A stretch of 64,000 nucleotides of DNA from Pseudomonadota bacterium (lineage in GTDB: Bacteria; Myxococcota_A; Polyangia; Polyangiales; Polyangiaceae): assembly GCA_023398955.1 (NCBI GenBank), contig JAEWRL010000033.1:1-64000 (forward strand), given 5' to 3'. Every line of letters begins with the position of its first letter. The first letter of the stretch is position 1. A program made the translations under genes and the position numbers. Shown here piece after piece: positions 1 through 9,255 of this stretch. The notes under the pieces were generated by a model. The model was given only the letters and a program-made list of their open reading frames with translations. It was not told the DNA's origin and did not search any database.

Positions 1-89
1 CGCGGAAGACCCTCGACGACGTCATTGGCCAGAACGACGAAATCGAGAGAAAGTTGGTAAACGTCGAGCTTTTCATGATCCAGTTCCAT
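1..89 (-). CDS. Four-helix-bundle protein (23S rRNA IVP-like), N-terminal fragment
   Basis: The gene runs off the left edge of the window, so only the first 29 codons are visible, read from an ATG at 89. The peptide begins MELDHEKLDVYQLSLDFVV. An N-terminal 'xLxVYQLSLxFV' segment followed by an amphipathic helix is typical of the four-helix-bundle family first described from 23S rRNA intervening sequences. Free-standing members are common in Myxococcota and other environmental bacteria, and their function is not established. The fragment lies 99 bp downstream of, and co-directional with, the GH12 gene. The family call rests on a short fragment, so confidence is moderate. Confidence 0.6.
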   Translation of the reverse strand, partial: MELDHEKLDVYQLSLDFVVLANDVVEGLP

Positions 90-188
90 GCTCAGCTATC
101 GGCCAGCGCTGGCCCCCGCGTTGCTAACTTTTTCGGGCACGGGCACGGGCACGTTTACGGAAGAGCCAACCGCATTCAGGGACAGGCC

Positions 189-1727
189 CTAGTTGATGCT
201 CGTCGAGATGCGCTGCGCCGTGAAGGGCTCGTTGCCCTCCCAGATCTCGAACCCGGTCTGGACACTGAGCAGGTACTCGCTGGACTGGTAGTAGCCGCGC
301 GAGACCCCATCGCGGATGAACTCCATCAGATCGAAGTCGACGCTCGGGGTGTTGGTGATGCGGCGGTAGGAGAGCGTATCCCACGCATCATCCCCATACC
401 AGACCTCCCAGGTGGCGCCTGCGAGCGTTGCCGTCCCCACCTCAGAGCCGATGGGCGTCGCATCCCGAGTACCGATCCAGATCATCAGCTCGGTGCCACC
501 GTCTGGATTCGGTGGATTTGTTTGCGGGTGAATCCAGAGGTCGTAAGCGACGTTGTAGCGGCCCGAGGAGGGGGCGCAGTACTCGTACACGGAAGGAGCC
601 GAGCTTATCGCGGAGATCTGCCGCGCCGTGGTGTAGCCACCGTGGAATGAGCCGAAGTGCCAGCCGTAGACGGCCGAGGGATAGGAGGCAGGCTCCAGGC
701 TCGACACGTTGATGTTCGGCTGCACGCGGAAGGCCACGCTGTTCGCACCGGGCCCCTGATAGGCCGTTATCGATTGGGTAGCGCCGTTCAGCGGGTTCCA
801 GACGTCGTTCTGAACCATGTAGCTTCCAGCGTTGATGGTACCGTACTCGTCGCTCGTGCTCCCGTACTGGGTCAGGCCGGAGACATCACAGGTGACGGTG
901 GGCACCGAGCCATCGGTGATAGGCTCGATGCTCTTGATGCAGAAGCTGTACTCGCCGGCCACCTCAGCGCCGGGGAACTGCACCTGCAGGTCGAAGATGG
1001 ACGTCGGATCCGCGCCCTCCCCGGAGTTTTCCAACTCCCATGCCAGTGGCACCAGCGCGTCGGCGATGAGGATTTCTGCCGTGACCGGCGTGCCCGGGGT
1101 CAGTTCCCCAACTTCTACGAAGGGGGATGGTAGATCGCCGGGCTCCCGAGCCCCTGAGAAGCCGACGCGGATGGACTGACCCAGACTGTCCCCCTCGAGG
1201 GTGATGCGGAAACCGAGGACGCCGTTCGCCGTGGCATCATAGGCGCTCTTCACGGAGCTGTTGCCGCCGCTCTCGTTCAGGGAGAGGCCGATGCCACCGC
1301 CCCAGGCCGTGTACGTCGTGTCGATGATGGACGTACCACTGAGGCACATGCCCGTCCCAGCTTGGAAGGGGGTGGATCCCGAAGTGCACGTCGAAGGCTG
1401 CCCATCGTCGTAGCAGTACCAGGCACCCTGGATCCCAGGCGTGCCGCAGGAAGACCCCACCCAACCGCTCGCATTGATCGGCAGTCCAGAACCGCTGACG
1501 CTGGAGCAATCCGCGTCGCCGTTGGGCGTGCCGGTACTTCCCCCTGCGCTCGTGCCGCTGCCGCCAGTGGCTGCCGAGCCGCCAGCGCCGGCACCAGCTG
1601 ACCCAGTGCCCCCCGTGGCGCCCAGGGTGCCGCCGCTGCCGAATAGAGGGTCCCCCGAGCCGCTCGACGAGCAAGCCGCTGCCAGGGACACTGCCATACA
1701 AGCAAAAGTCAAGTGATGAAGCATCAT
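189..1727 (-). CDS. GH12 endoglucanase/xyloglucanase lipoprotein with N-terminal binding-like module
   Basis: Predicted surface-anchored glycoside hydrolase family 12 enzyme, which cleaves beta-1,4-glucan or xyloglucan with retention. The ATG at 1727 is preferred over an in-frame start 48 bp upstream because GGAG lies 6-9 bp before it and the N-terminus then forms a lipoprotein signal ending in a LAAAC-type lipobox. Order: signal, Gly/Ser/Thr/Ala stalk (about residues 25-75), a Cys-containing beta-sandwich-like module (about 80-270), then the GH12 domain (about 285-512). Candidate catalytic residues are Glu413 in the ELMIW motif (nucleophile) and Glu494 in GFEIW (acid/base). The 512-residue length reflects the added module, since GH12 catalytic domains alone are about 220-250 residues. 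The binding-like module resembles one in the lipoprotein at 14887-15975. GH12 is well supported; exact substrate is not. Confidence 0.85.
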   Translation of the reverse strand: MMLHHLTFACMAVSLAAACSSSGSGDPLFGSGGTLGATGGTGSAGAGAGGSAATGGSGTSAGGSTGTPNGDADCSSVSGSGLPINASGWVGSSCGTPGIQGAWYCYDDGQPSTCTSGSTPFQAGTGMCLSGTSIIDTTYTAWGGGIGLSLNESGGNSSVKSAYDATANGVLGFRITLEGDSLGQSIRVGFSGAREPGDLPSPFVEVGELTPGTPVTAEILIADALVPLAWELENSGEGADPTSIFDLQVQFPGAEVAGEYSFCIKSIEPITDGSVPTVTCDVSGLTQYGSTSDEYGTINAGSYMVQNDVWNPLNGATQSITAYQGPGANSVAFRVQPNINVSSLEPASYPSAVYGWHFGSFHGGYTTARQISAISSAPSVYEYCAPSSGRYNVAYDLWIHPQTNPPNPDGGTELMIWIGTRDATPIGSEVGTATLAGATWEVWYGDDAWDTLSYRRITNTPSVDFDLMEFIRDGVSRGYYQSSEYLLSVQTGFEIWEGNEPFTAQRISTSIN

Positions 1728-1870
1728 CCACGAATCTCCAATGAATCGGCGATTGATTGTGCTTATTCCTGCCACGGATGGCGCGAAGCAGCACGCAACG
1801 CACGGACAGCCCCGCGGGATTCCAGTGAAGACACACCGTTCGTGGTGGGGTGAACTCTGGCGCGTCGTGC

Positions 1871-3190
1871 TCAGCGACGTTCGAAGCTCGCTAGAAAGTA
1901 GCCGTCCGTTCCGTGCAGCCTCGGAAGCAGCCGCAACGTGGGTCGGCCTTGGGCCAGCGCGTCGATGGCCGGCACGTCGAAGGGAACCAGACGGAGCTCA
2001 CTCGCCACGGCCTCCACGACCTTCTCGCACTCCTCGGGGAGCACGCTGCAAACGGCGAAAAGGACGCGCCCGCCTGGCCTCGCACGACTCGCCGCCCGCA
2101 CGAGGATGGTAGTCGCGAGGGCCCCGAGCCGCGCTGGATCCTCTTGCCCCAACCGACGCAGGATCTCCGGCCTTCTCCGCAACGTGCCCACCCCGCTGCA
2201 AGGCGCATCGACGAGCACCCTGTCGAAACCCTCGGGAACGTCAGCGGTGCCCAAGGACCAATCCACGGCCGCCGTCCTCGCGGGAGGCAACCCGAGGAGC
2301 AAGAACTCCCGAGTGAGGCGCTCGAGCTTGTTCGGGAACAGGTCCGCCGCCCAGAGCTCGCCATCAGGAAGGACCTGCTCCGCCAAGAGGCTCGCCTTCT
2401 GGCCACGTCCCGAGCAAGCGTCGAGGATCCGCTCGCCGGGCTTCGCGCCGAGGGCCAACCCGACGAGCTGCGCGCCCTCCTCCTGAACCACGAACTGACC
2501 TTCCGCGTACCCCTCTCGGGCGCGCGGATCGCCCTCGACGATCCGCCTCGTGCGCTCGCCATCGTGACCCGGCGCTGCCCCTTCCAGCCATGAAGGCCAG
2601 GGGCGACCGAGCACGCGCCGGACGGCCATCGGTGCCCGGGCGCCGCCCGGACCTGCGCCGAGCAGCACCGCGGCCTCGTCCTCGCCCACGAGCTCCGTGA
2701 GCTTTACCCGCAACCAGGCCGGGGCACTCCTCATGGCCAACTCGGCTGCGCCAACCTTCGGGGAGGTCGACGCCAACCGCCGCAGGAGAGCATTGCAGAA
2801 GCCGGCAAGCCCGCCCCCTCCGCCGGTGCGCACCCCCGCGACAGCGGCGTCCACTGCGGCGAAGGCTGGGATTCGCTCCAGAGCCAGGAGCTGGTAGGCG
2901 GCCAGGAGCAGGTGAGTCCGCACCGCACGCTGCCTGGGGAGACCCCGGGGCGCCAAAGCAGTGAGCCGACGCACAAGTTCCTGCTCCGAGCGGAGCACGC
3001 CATAAACGAGCTCTGTGATGAGTCCGCGATCCCGATGGTCGAGCTGAGGGTAGCGACGAAGCTCAGCGTCGAGCGCCGCCGCGGCGAAGGCGTCATCGCG
3101 CCACACCCGTTCGAGCACGCTCGCTGCGACCCGGCGTGGATCGACGAGCTTCGGGTTCCCTGGACCACGCCCCCGATCGTCAGAAGCCAC
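1871..3190 (-). CDS. rsmB: RsmB-type 16S rRNA (cytosine-C5) methyltransferase
   Basis: Predicted cytoplasmic SAM-dependent enzyme that makes m5C in 16S rRNA (position 967 in E. coli). Residues about 15-150 form a NusB-like RNA-binding domain. The C-terminal Rossmann methyltransferase carries the RNA m5C signatures: ILDACSGRGQKA for SAM binding, VLVDAPCSGVGTLRRRPE with the PC motif, and LFAVCSVLPEE with the catalytic Cys. The 439-residue length is normal. The start is a GTG that directly follows the TGA of rseP with no gap, so translation is probably coupled to rseP. Similar methyltransferases (RsmF, NOP2-like) usually lack the NusB domain, which favours RsmB. Confidence 0.88.
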   Translation of the reverse strand: MASDDRGRGPGNPKLVDPRRVAASVLERVWRDDAFAAAALDAELRRYPQLDHRDRGLITELVYGVLRSEQELVRRLTALAPRGLPRQRAVRTHLLLAAYQLLALERIPAFAAVDAAVAGVRTGGGGGLAGFCNALLRRLASTSPKVGAAELAMRSAPAWLRVKLTELVGEDEAAVLLGAGPGGARAPMAVRRVLGRPWPSWLEGAAPGHDGERTRRIVEGDPRAREGYAEGQFVVQEEGAQLVGLALGAKPGERILDACSGRGQKASLLAEQVLPDGELWAADLFPNKLERLTREFLLLGLPPARTAAVDWSLGTADVPEGFDRVLVDAPCSGVGTLRRRPEILRRLGQEDPARLGALATTILVRAASRARPGGRVLFAVCSVLPEECEKVVEAVASELRLVPFDVPAIDALAQGRPTLRLLPRLHGTDGYFLASFERR

Positions 3191-4864
3191 TCAGCTCACC
3201 AGCTCCATCACCTGACCGACGATGGCCTCCCAGCGCTTCTCGACGTCATTCTTGAACGCGAGCGCCATGAGCCCGATGAGGATCGCCATACCGCAAATGT
3301 GCGCGAACTCGCGCGCCCGGAGGGGCAAGGGTCGGCGCGTAATGCCCTCGATGGCAAAGAACATGAGATGACCGCCATCTAGCACGGGGATGGGCAAGAG
3401 GTTGAGGAGCCCCAGATTGATGCTCAAGAGCGCCATTACCCAGATGAAGTAGTCTGCACCTTTGCGGCCCTCTTCCCCTGCCACCTCGTAGAGCGTGATG
3501 GGACCGGAGAGGGAGTCCAAACTGACGCGCCCTTGGAAGATGCGCACGATGGCGACCATCAGGAAGCGCGTCACGTCGATGGTCTTCTCGACGGATTTCT
3601 CCAGAGCATAGGTGACCGGCGAGGGGTGATCTACCGGCTCCTCCAGGGCCAGCGGCGTCCAGTTCTTCACACGCATCAGTCGTGTGAAGTGCTGCCCATA
3701 CTCGTCTGTATAATCCTCACGACCTACCTGGAAGCGCCCCGAGTGCATCTTACCGTCGGCGGCCGAGAGGTAATCGATGGTGTGCTCGTGATCGGGGGCC
3801 GCCAGCACGCGCTCCCGGAACGAAGACCACGCCGGCACCGCCTGCTCGTCCAGGGTAACGATCTTGTCACCGGGGCGGAGCCCAGCCTTGTACAGGTAGG
3901 AATCCGGGGGCACCACGGCGACGTAGAGATCCGCGGCTTCGATGCCCGTCTTCGTGAACAGGTCCGTCCCGGCGGGGTCGGGCGTGAGGGCCACCACGCC
4001 GCTCTCGTAGACCGCCATCTCTGCGAATCCGCCCAAGGCATCCGAAACCGTGAGCGGACGCAGGTAGGTCACCGGAAGGGTCTCGCCGTGGGACTCCGCG
4101 AGACTGTCGGAGAGCTCCATGAAGCGGCGAATGGGGTCGCCGCCCACGTGGGTAATGACGTCGAAGGTCCGCAGCCCAGCGCGGTAGGCAGATGAATCCG
4201 CGTGGGGCACCCCGATGACCGCCGCCGGAGCATTCGGGTAGATCCCGATCGTCCCGACGCGCTCGACGATGTCGAGCTCCCGCCGCACGACCTCGTCAGC
4301 GACCGTGACCTCTACGTCGTGGTGGGCGTTGCCTCGATAGACCTTGAAGACGAGATTCCGACCAGGGCTCCTCGCAACGATGCGCTTGAGCTCGTCGTAG
4401 GTGCCGATCTCCTCGCCGTCGATGGACATGACGCGGTCTCCGGGCTGGAGCCTGCCGTCGGCGGGGTGGCCCGGCAGCACGACACCCACGGTCGGCGGCC
4501 GGAATGGACCTTCGGTCACGAAGACCCCGAAGTACAAGAGCACCGGGAACAGCAGGCTCATCATCGGTCCGGCAAGTACGACAGTCACGCGCTTCGCGAG
4601 CGGCAGGGACTCGAAGGTGCGGTGCCGGTCCTCCGGCATGACGATGTCGGTCTTGTGCGACTCCAGCATCTTGACGTAGCCGCCAAGGGGCAGGACTCCG
4701 ACGCAGTACTCGGTTTCGCGCCCACGGAGCTTCAGGATCTTCGGCCCAAACCCGAGGCTGAACGTGAGCACACGGACACCGAAGGCCTTGGCAACCAGAA
4801 AATGCCCCAGCTCGTGAACGAAGATCAGCGAGCCAGTCAGGATGATGAAGTAGAGGAGGTCCAT
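3191..4864 (-). CDS. rseP: RseP-type site-2 intramembrane metalloprotease with three PDZ-like units
   Basis: Inner-membrane zinc protease of family M50, which cleaves single-pass membrane substrates such as anti-sigma factors and signal-peptide remnants. The zinc motif HELGH is at residues 17-21 in the first membrane segment and the conserved LDGGH motif at 495-499 near the end. Between them are three PDZ-like stretches: about 125-175 (PTVGVVLPGHPADG), 210-255 (VIGVPHADSSAYRAGL) and 300-345 (YVAVVPPDSYLYKAGLRPGDKI). E. coli RseP has two PDZ domains and about 450 residues, so this 557-residue protein is enlarged. It starts at ATG 4864 and reads into rsmB without a gap. Substrates cannot be read from the sequence. 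Confidence 0.88.
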   Translation of the reverse strand: MDLLYFIILTGSLIFVHELGHFLVAKAFGVRVLTFSLGFGPKILKLRGRETEYCVGVLPLGGYVKMLESHKTDIVMPEDRHRTFESLPLAKRVTVVLAGPMMSLLFPVLLYFGVFVTEGPFRPPTVGVVLPGHPADGRLQPGDRVMSIDGEEIGTYDELKRIVARSPGRNLVFKVYRGNAHHDVEVTVADEVVRRELDIVERVGTIGIYPNAPAAVIGVPHADSSAYRAGLRTFDVITHVGGDPIRRFMELSDSLAESHGETLPVTYLRPLTVSDALGGFAEMAVYESGVVALTPDPAGTDLFTKTGIEAADLYVAVVPPDSYLYKAGLRPGDKIVTLDEQAVPAWSSFRERVLAAPDHEHTIDYLSAADGKMHSGRFQVGREDYTDEYGQHFTRLMRVKNWTPLALEEPVDHPSPVTYALEKSVEKTIDVTRFLMVAIVRIFQGRVSLDSLSGPITLYEVAGEEGRKGADYFIWVMALLSINLGLLNLLPIPVLDGGHLMFFAIEGITRRPLPLRAREFAHICGMAILIGLMALAFKNDVEKRWEAIVGQVMELVS

Positions 4865-5051
4865 CGCGCTTCTGGATCACCGCGACGCGAGGCGTAGCTC
4901 GAACCCCGCGAGGGACACTGCAACGAGGCGTGCCATCTCGAGGGGTACTGTCGCGGAGTGTCGGACCCCTTTGGCGAAACCCTGGTCCAGTTCGACATTC
5001 GGCGGCGCTTCACTTAGCATGCCGCGCTGGGGCGGGGTAGCTTGTCCCTCC

Positions 5052-5534
5052 ATGACAGCGTCTCCGCCGAAGTCCCCTAGGGAATCCGAGGTATCACTGC
5101 AGCAGCTGATGCTGCCGAAACACTCGAACGGCTACGGGCAGGTGCATGGGGGGCTGATCATGAGGCTCGTCGATGAAGCAGGCGCCATTGCGGCAATGCG
5201 CCATGCCCAGCGCCCCTGCGTCACCATTGCGATGGATTCCATGGTCTTCCATTCCCCGGTGAGCGTCGGTCAGCTGCTCAGTTGCCGGGCAGGCGTGACC
5301 TACGTCGGAAGGTCTTCCATCGAGGTAGCGGTGATGGTGCATGCGGAAGACATTTTGAACAGCCGCACCACGCACACGAACTCCGCGCACTTGGTCTACG
5401 TAGCGCTCGACGGGCAGGGCCGGCCCTGCGAAGTGCCTCCATTGCGGGTCGAGACGGAGGATGAGCGCCGCGCCCTGGAATCCGCGCGGCAGCGCCAGCA
5501 AGACAGGCTGCGTAGAGCAGGCAGAACGGGATGA
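5052..5534 (+). CDS. Hotdog-fold acyl-CoA thioesterase
   Basis: Predicted cytoplasmic acyl-CoA thioesterase of the YciA/BFIT hotdog family, releasing free acid and CoA. The sequence has LQQLMLPKHSNGYGQVHGGLIMRLVDEAGAIAAMRHA: the N/H-G-x-V-x-GG helix start and the downstream Asp are the usual active-site region. MVFHSPVSVGQLLSCRAGVTYVGRSSIEVAVMVHAED supplies the central strands. With the ATG at 5052 it is 160 residues, close to a single hotdog domain. Two in-frame ATGs upstream (4971, 5019) would add a non-conserved tail. The C-terminal 25 residues are Arg/Gln-rich. It is divergent from rseP and upstream of secA. Chain-length preference is unknown. Confidence 0.8.
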   Translation: MTASPPKSPRESEVSLQQLMLPKHSNGYGQVHGGLIMRLVDEAGAIAAMRHAQRPCVTIAMDSMVFHSPVSVGQLLSCRAGVTYVGRSSIEVAVMVHAEDILNSRTTHTNSAHLVYVALDGQGRPCEVPPLRVETEDERRALESARQRQQDRLRRAGRTG

Positions 5535-5759
5535 CCCGCATGGCTTTGCAATACTGCGCCGCCAGTGGCCAGCCGTTCGGTGTGGTACTGCTCCAGTTGT
5601 AGCGCTGCGAGCCGCTACGGCTCCGCTCGGCTCTTCCGGAATCGAGCCAAAAGCAGAAACGTTCTGGCACTCGGGCCAGTGACGGACTAGCTTCCCGAGC
5701 CTCGCGCTGCTCGAGACGTGGTGCTCGCGACTCGCAGCAAGCAAAAACGAGTCGAAAAC

Positions 5760-8700
5760 ATGCTGACCTGGGTAGCCAAGAAACTTTTCGGGACGTCCAA
5801 CGACCGCGCGCTGCGGCGTATGCAACCCCTCGTCGCGCGCATCAGCGCGCTCGAGCCGGCGATGCAGAAGCTCAGCGATGCCGAGCTCCAAGCGAAGACG
5901 CCCGAGTTCAAGCAACGGATCGACAACGGCGAAAGCCTGGACAAGCTGCTCCCGGAGGCGTTCGCCGTCTGCCGCGAAGCGGGTCGTCGCGTCTTGAAGA
6001 TGCGGCACTACGACGTTCAGCTCCTCGGGGGCATCGTGTTGCACCGCGGGCGCATCGCCGAAATGAAGACTGGTGAGGGCAAGACCCTCGTCGCGACCTT
6101 GCCCATCTACCTGAATGCCCTCGAAGGCAAGGGGGTTCACCTTGTCACCGTTAACGACTACCTCGCGCGACGCGACGCGGAATGGATGGGCAGGCTCTAC
6201 ACGTGGCTGGGGCTCACCGTTGGCGCCGTCGTGAACCAGCAGAGGGAGCAGGAGAAGCGCCGCGCCTACCAGTGCGACATCTGCTACGGCCAGAACAACG
6301 AGTTCGGGTTCGACTACCTGCGCGACAACATGAAATTCTCGGCGCTCGAGTACGTTCAGCGCCCGCTCAACTACGCGATCGTGGACGAGGTAGACTCCAT
6401 CCTCATCGATGAGGCGCGCACGCCGCTCATCATCAGCGGCACGGCGGAAGCAGCCAGCGACAAGTACCGAACGCTGAACGAGGTGATCAACCGCCTGGTA
6501 CGCGACGAGCACTACAACGTGGACGAGAAGGGCCACAGCGCCACATTGACGGACGAAGGCGTCGAGTTCGTCCAGAAGATGGTGGGCCTCAGCAACCTCT
6601 ACGACACCTCACACGTCCAAACGCTCCACATCATCAATCAGCTGCTGCGCGCCCACGCCCTCTACAAGCGCGACCAACATTACATGGTCAGCCCCGAAGG
6701 GAAGGTGCTCATCATCGACGAGTTCACCGGGCGGGTCCTGGCAGGGCGGCGCTGGAGCGACGGTCTGCACCAAGCGGTAGAGGCCAAGGAGAACGTTCCG
6801 ATTCAGGAAGAGAGTCGGACGATGGCGACCATTACCTTTCAGAACCTGTTCCGCATCTACAAGAAGCTTGCGGGGATGACGGGAACCGCCGAGACGGAGG
6901 CACAGGAGTTTGCGTCGACCTACAAGCTCGACGTCAACTCGATCCCAACGAACAGACCGATGGTCCGCGCGGATCATCAGGATGTCGTCTACAAGACGGA
7001 GCGCGAGAAATTCACCGCCGTCATTCGGGAGATCCTCGAGGAGCACGAACGCGGTCGCCCGGTGCTCGTCGGGACCACCAGCGTCGAGAAGAGCGCGGCG
7101 ATCAGCCGCATTCTCGCCAAAAAGAAGGTCCCTCACCACGTGCTGAACGCGAAGCACCATGAGAACGAGGCCTTCGTCGTAGCGCAGGCTGGACGCAAGG
7201 GGTCCATCACCGTCTCGACCAACATGGCCGGTCGCGGCACCGACATCATGCTGGGCGGCAACCCCGAGATGCTCGCGCGCTGGGAGTTCAAGGAGTTGAA
7301 CCGGGACCCCGACGTCGACCAGGAGGGCTTCGAGGAGAAGGTCAAGGAGCTCGAGGAGAGTTGCAAGGCCGAGCACGACGATATCATCGAGCTGGGCGGG
7401 CTACACATCCTCGGCACCGAGCGGCACGAGTCCCGGCGCATCGACAATCAGCTCCGTGGGCGTGCGGGGCGGCAGGGCGATCCTGGCTCCAGCCGGTTCT
7501 ATCTCTCCCTCGAGGACGACCTGATGCGTATCTTCGCGGGCGACCGCGTCAAGAATCTGATGGACCGTATGGGTATGCCCGACGACGAGCCCATCGAGCA
7601 CCCGTGGGTGACCAAGAGCGTGGAGAATGCTCAGCGCAAGGTCGAAGAGCGCAACTTCGACATCCGCAAGAACCTCCTCGAGTACGACGACGTGATGAAT
7701 GCCCAGCGCAAGACGGTGTACACCCTGCGCCAGCAGCTGCTCCTGGGTCGCTACGAGCCGGAGGAACTCGACGAGCTCGGCAAGGCTACCGGAAAGACGC
7801 GCGTCATTCCCATCGACGACACCATCCGCGAAGCAGCGCAGCCGCTCGTCGCGCAGCTCGTGGGCATGTTTGGGGATCCGCCGATTCAACCGCGAGACGA
7901 CCGGGGCAATCCGCGGCCGCCAACCCGCGAGGAGCTGGATACCGTCGAGAAGCTCGTCGATCTGGATAGCCTGCAGCGGGAGGTCTATCAGCTCTGGGGA
8001 GTTCGTGTCGAGGTGGGCGAACGCCGTCGTCTCTCCCCGACGAAGCTCTTCGAGGAACTGGATGAGCTCGTGGCGCGCGGGCTCAGCGAGCAGCGCGATC
8101 GCATGCTCGACCTCATCGACCGCGTCATCAGCGCCATCGTCGAGGAAAGCTGCCCCCGCAACCGCATGCCGGAGGACTGGGATTGGAAGTCCCTCCACGA
8201 CGGATTCCGCGAGCATTTCAAGGTGGACCTGGAGAGAGACGTCGACGAACTCGGCGACCCGGAGCGCCTGGTCCGCACGATGTACGAACGCGCCGAGAAG
8301 CTCTACTTCCAGAAGGAGAAGGAACTCGGGGTCGACCTGGCCTTACGCATCTTCCGCCACATCTACCTGGAGGCCATCGATACCTCGTGGGTGGAACATC
8401 TGTCGAACATGGAGCACCTCCGCGATGGCATCGGGCTACGCGGTTACGGGCAACGCGACCCCAAGAACGAGTACAAGAAGGAGGGTTACAACCTCTTCTT
8501 GAATATGATGGCGCGGGTCTCCAGCAACGTCCTCCTCCGCTTCTTCGAGGTGCGCATCCGCGAGCAGCAGGAGATTGCCGCTATCGAGGCGGAAGCGGAA
8601 GCCAGGCACCACGCCGAGCTGGAGCAGGCCGTTGCGCGTCACCCTGGCGAACAGCCTTCCCTCAACCCGGCGGCCGCGCTGGACTCGATGCGACAGGGCG

Positions 8701-8831
8701 CCGTCGCTCCTCCGCCTCAAGCGCCGCCCGTGCCGAAGATCGGTCGGAATGATCCCTGCCCGTGCGGGTCGGGCAAGAAGTTCAAGAAGTGCCACGGCGC
8801 CATTCTGGAGGACGACACCGACGAGGCGTGA
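5760..8831 (+). CDS. secA: Preprotein translocase ATPase SecA
   Basis: ATP-driven motor that pushes unfolded precursors through SecYEG at the inner membrane. The ATG at 5760 (MLTWVAKKLFGTSNDR) matches the usual SecA N-terminus; an upstream GTG at 5718 is less likely. Visible features are Walker A MKTGEGKTLVA, DEVDSILIDEARTPLIISG (DEAD-like Walker B), TNMAGRGTDIMLGG, LRGRAGRQGDPGSSRF, the helical scaffold and WVEHLSNMEHLRDGIGLRGYGQRDP. The C-terminus has a Pro-rich linker and a complete zinc-binding SEC-C motif, CPCGSGKKFKKCHG. At 1023 residues it is longer than E. coli SecA (901), mostly in the region after the second nucleotide-binding domain and in the C-terminal linker. Monocistronic by position. 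Confidence 0.97.
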   Translation: MLTWVAKKLFGTSNDRALRRMQPLVARISALEPAMQKLSDAELQAKTPEFKQRIDNGESLDKLLPEAFAVCREAGRRVLKMRHYDVQLLGGIVLHRGRIAEMKTGEGKTLVATLPIYLNALEGKGVHLVTVNDYLARRDAEWMGRLYTWLGLTVGAVVNQQREQEKRRAYQCDICYGQNNEFGFDYLRDNMKFSALEYVQRPLNYAIVDEVDSILIDEARTPLIISGTAEAASDKYRTLNEVINRLVRDEHYNVDEKGHSATLTDEGVEFVQKMVGLSNLYDTSHVQTLHIINQLLRAHALYKRDQHYMVSPEGKVLIIDEFTGRVLAGRRWSDGLHQAVEAKENVPIQEESRTMATITFQNLFRIYKKLAGMTGTAETEAQEFASTYKLDVNSIPTNRPMVRADHQDVVYKTEREKFTAVIREILEEHERGRPVLVGTTSVEKSAAISRILAKKKVPHHVLNAKHHENEAFVVAQAGRKGSITVSTNMAGRGTDIMLGGNPEMLARWEFKELNRDPDVDQEGFEEKVKELEESCKAEHDDIIELGGLHILGTERHESRRIDNQLRGRAGRQGDPGSSRFYLSLEDDLMRIFAGDRVKNLMDRMGMPDDEPIEHPWVTKSVENAQRKVEERNFDIRKNLLEYDDVMNAQRKTVYTLRQQLLLGRYEPEELDELGKATGKTRVIPIDDTIREAAQPLVAQLVGMFGDPPIQPRDDRGNPRPPTREELDTVEKLVDLDSLQREVYQLWGVRVEVGERRRLSPTKLFEELDELVARGLSEQRDRMLDLIDRVISAIVEESCPRNRMPEDWDWKSLHDGFREHFKVDLERDVDELGDPERLVRTMYERAEKLYFQKEKELGVDLALRIFRHIYLEAIDTSWVEHLSNMEHLRDGIGLRGYGQRDPKNEYKKEGYNLFLNMMARVSSNVLLRFFEVRIREQQEIAAIEAEAEARHHAELEQAVARHPGEQPSLNPAAALDSMRQGAVAPPPQAPPVPKIGRNDPCPCGSGKKFKKCHGAILEDDTDEA

Positions 8832-8978
8832 TGCGCTTACGGGTGATCCGTCTCGTCGGCCTGTCCCGAGCTGCGAGCCCCGTCGAGTTGAGACCTTCCA
8901 GGGGTCGGACTCCGGCGAGGTTCCTGGGGCTCAAGGGATCGGGCTACCAGGACGCGGCTTGCCTTGGCCGCCCTCGGG

Positions 8979-9255
8979 GGTTCGGACGCCAAGGCGCCAG
9001 TTGACTTCGTGACCCTCCAGGGTTCGTGCACCAAGGCGCCGGTCGACTTCGTGACCCTCGCGGGTTCGTGCGCCAACGCGCCGGTTGACTTCGTGTCCCT
9101 CCAGGGTTCGTGCGCCAAGGCGCCAGTTGACTTCGTGACCCTCCAGGGTTCGGACGCCAGGGCGCCGGTCGACTTCGTGACCCTCGGGGGTTCTGACGCC
9201 AAGGCGCCAGTTGACTTCGTTCCCTCCAGGGTTCGGACGCCAAGGCGCGGCTTGA
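8979..9255 (+). repeat. 42-bp tandem repeat array, six units plus a partial
   Basis: Six near-identical units start at 8979, 9021, 9063, 9105, 9147 and 9189, followed by a partial unit from 9230. The period is 42 bp except the sixth unit (41 bp, one base lost in the GTGACCC block). Each unit opens with GGTTC, has a GCGCC-AA-GGCGC inverted repeat (often GCCAAGGCGCC), then GACTTCGTGACCCTC. Variation is limited to a few positions. Related fragments flank the array: GACGCGGCTTGCC before it and AGGCGCGGCTTGACC after it. There are no spacers, so it is not a CRISPR. The array is free of stops in one + frame (14-residue repeat containing KAPVDFVTLQGS) and in three - frames (one reads TKSTGALASEP). 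I cannot show that any frame is translated. The rest of 8832-9914 outside the two arrays holds no recognisable gene. Confidence 0.9.

Noticed and set aside
8979..9255. CRISPR array after secA
   Set aside because: Units are directly tandem with no unique spacers, vary internally, and no cas genes are present.
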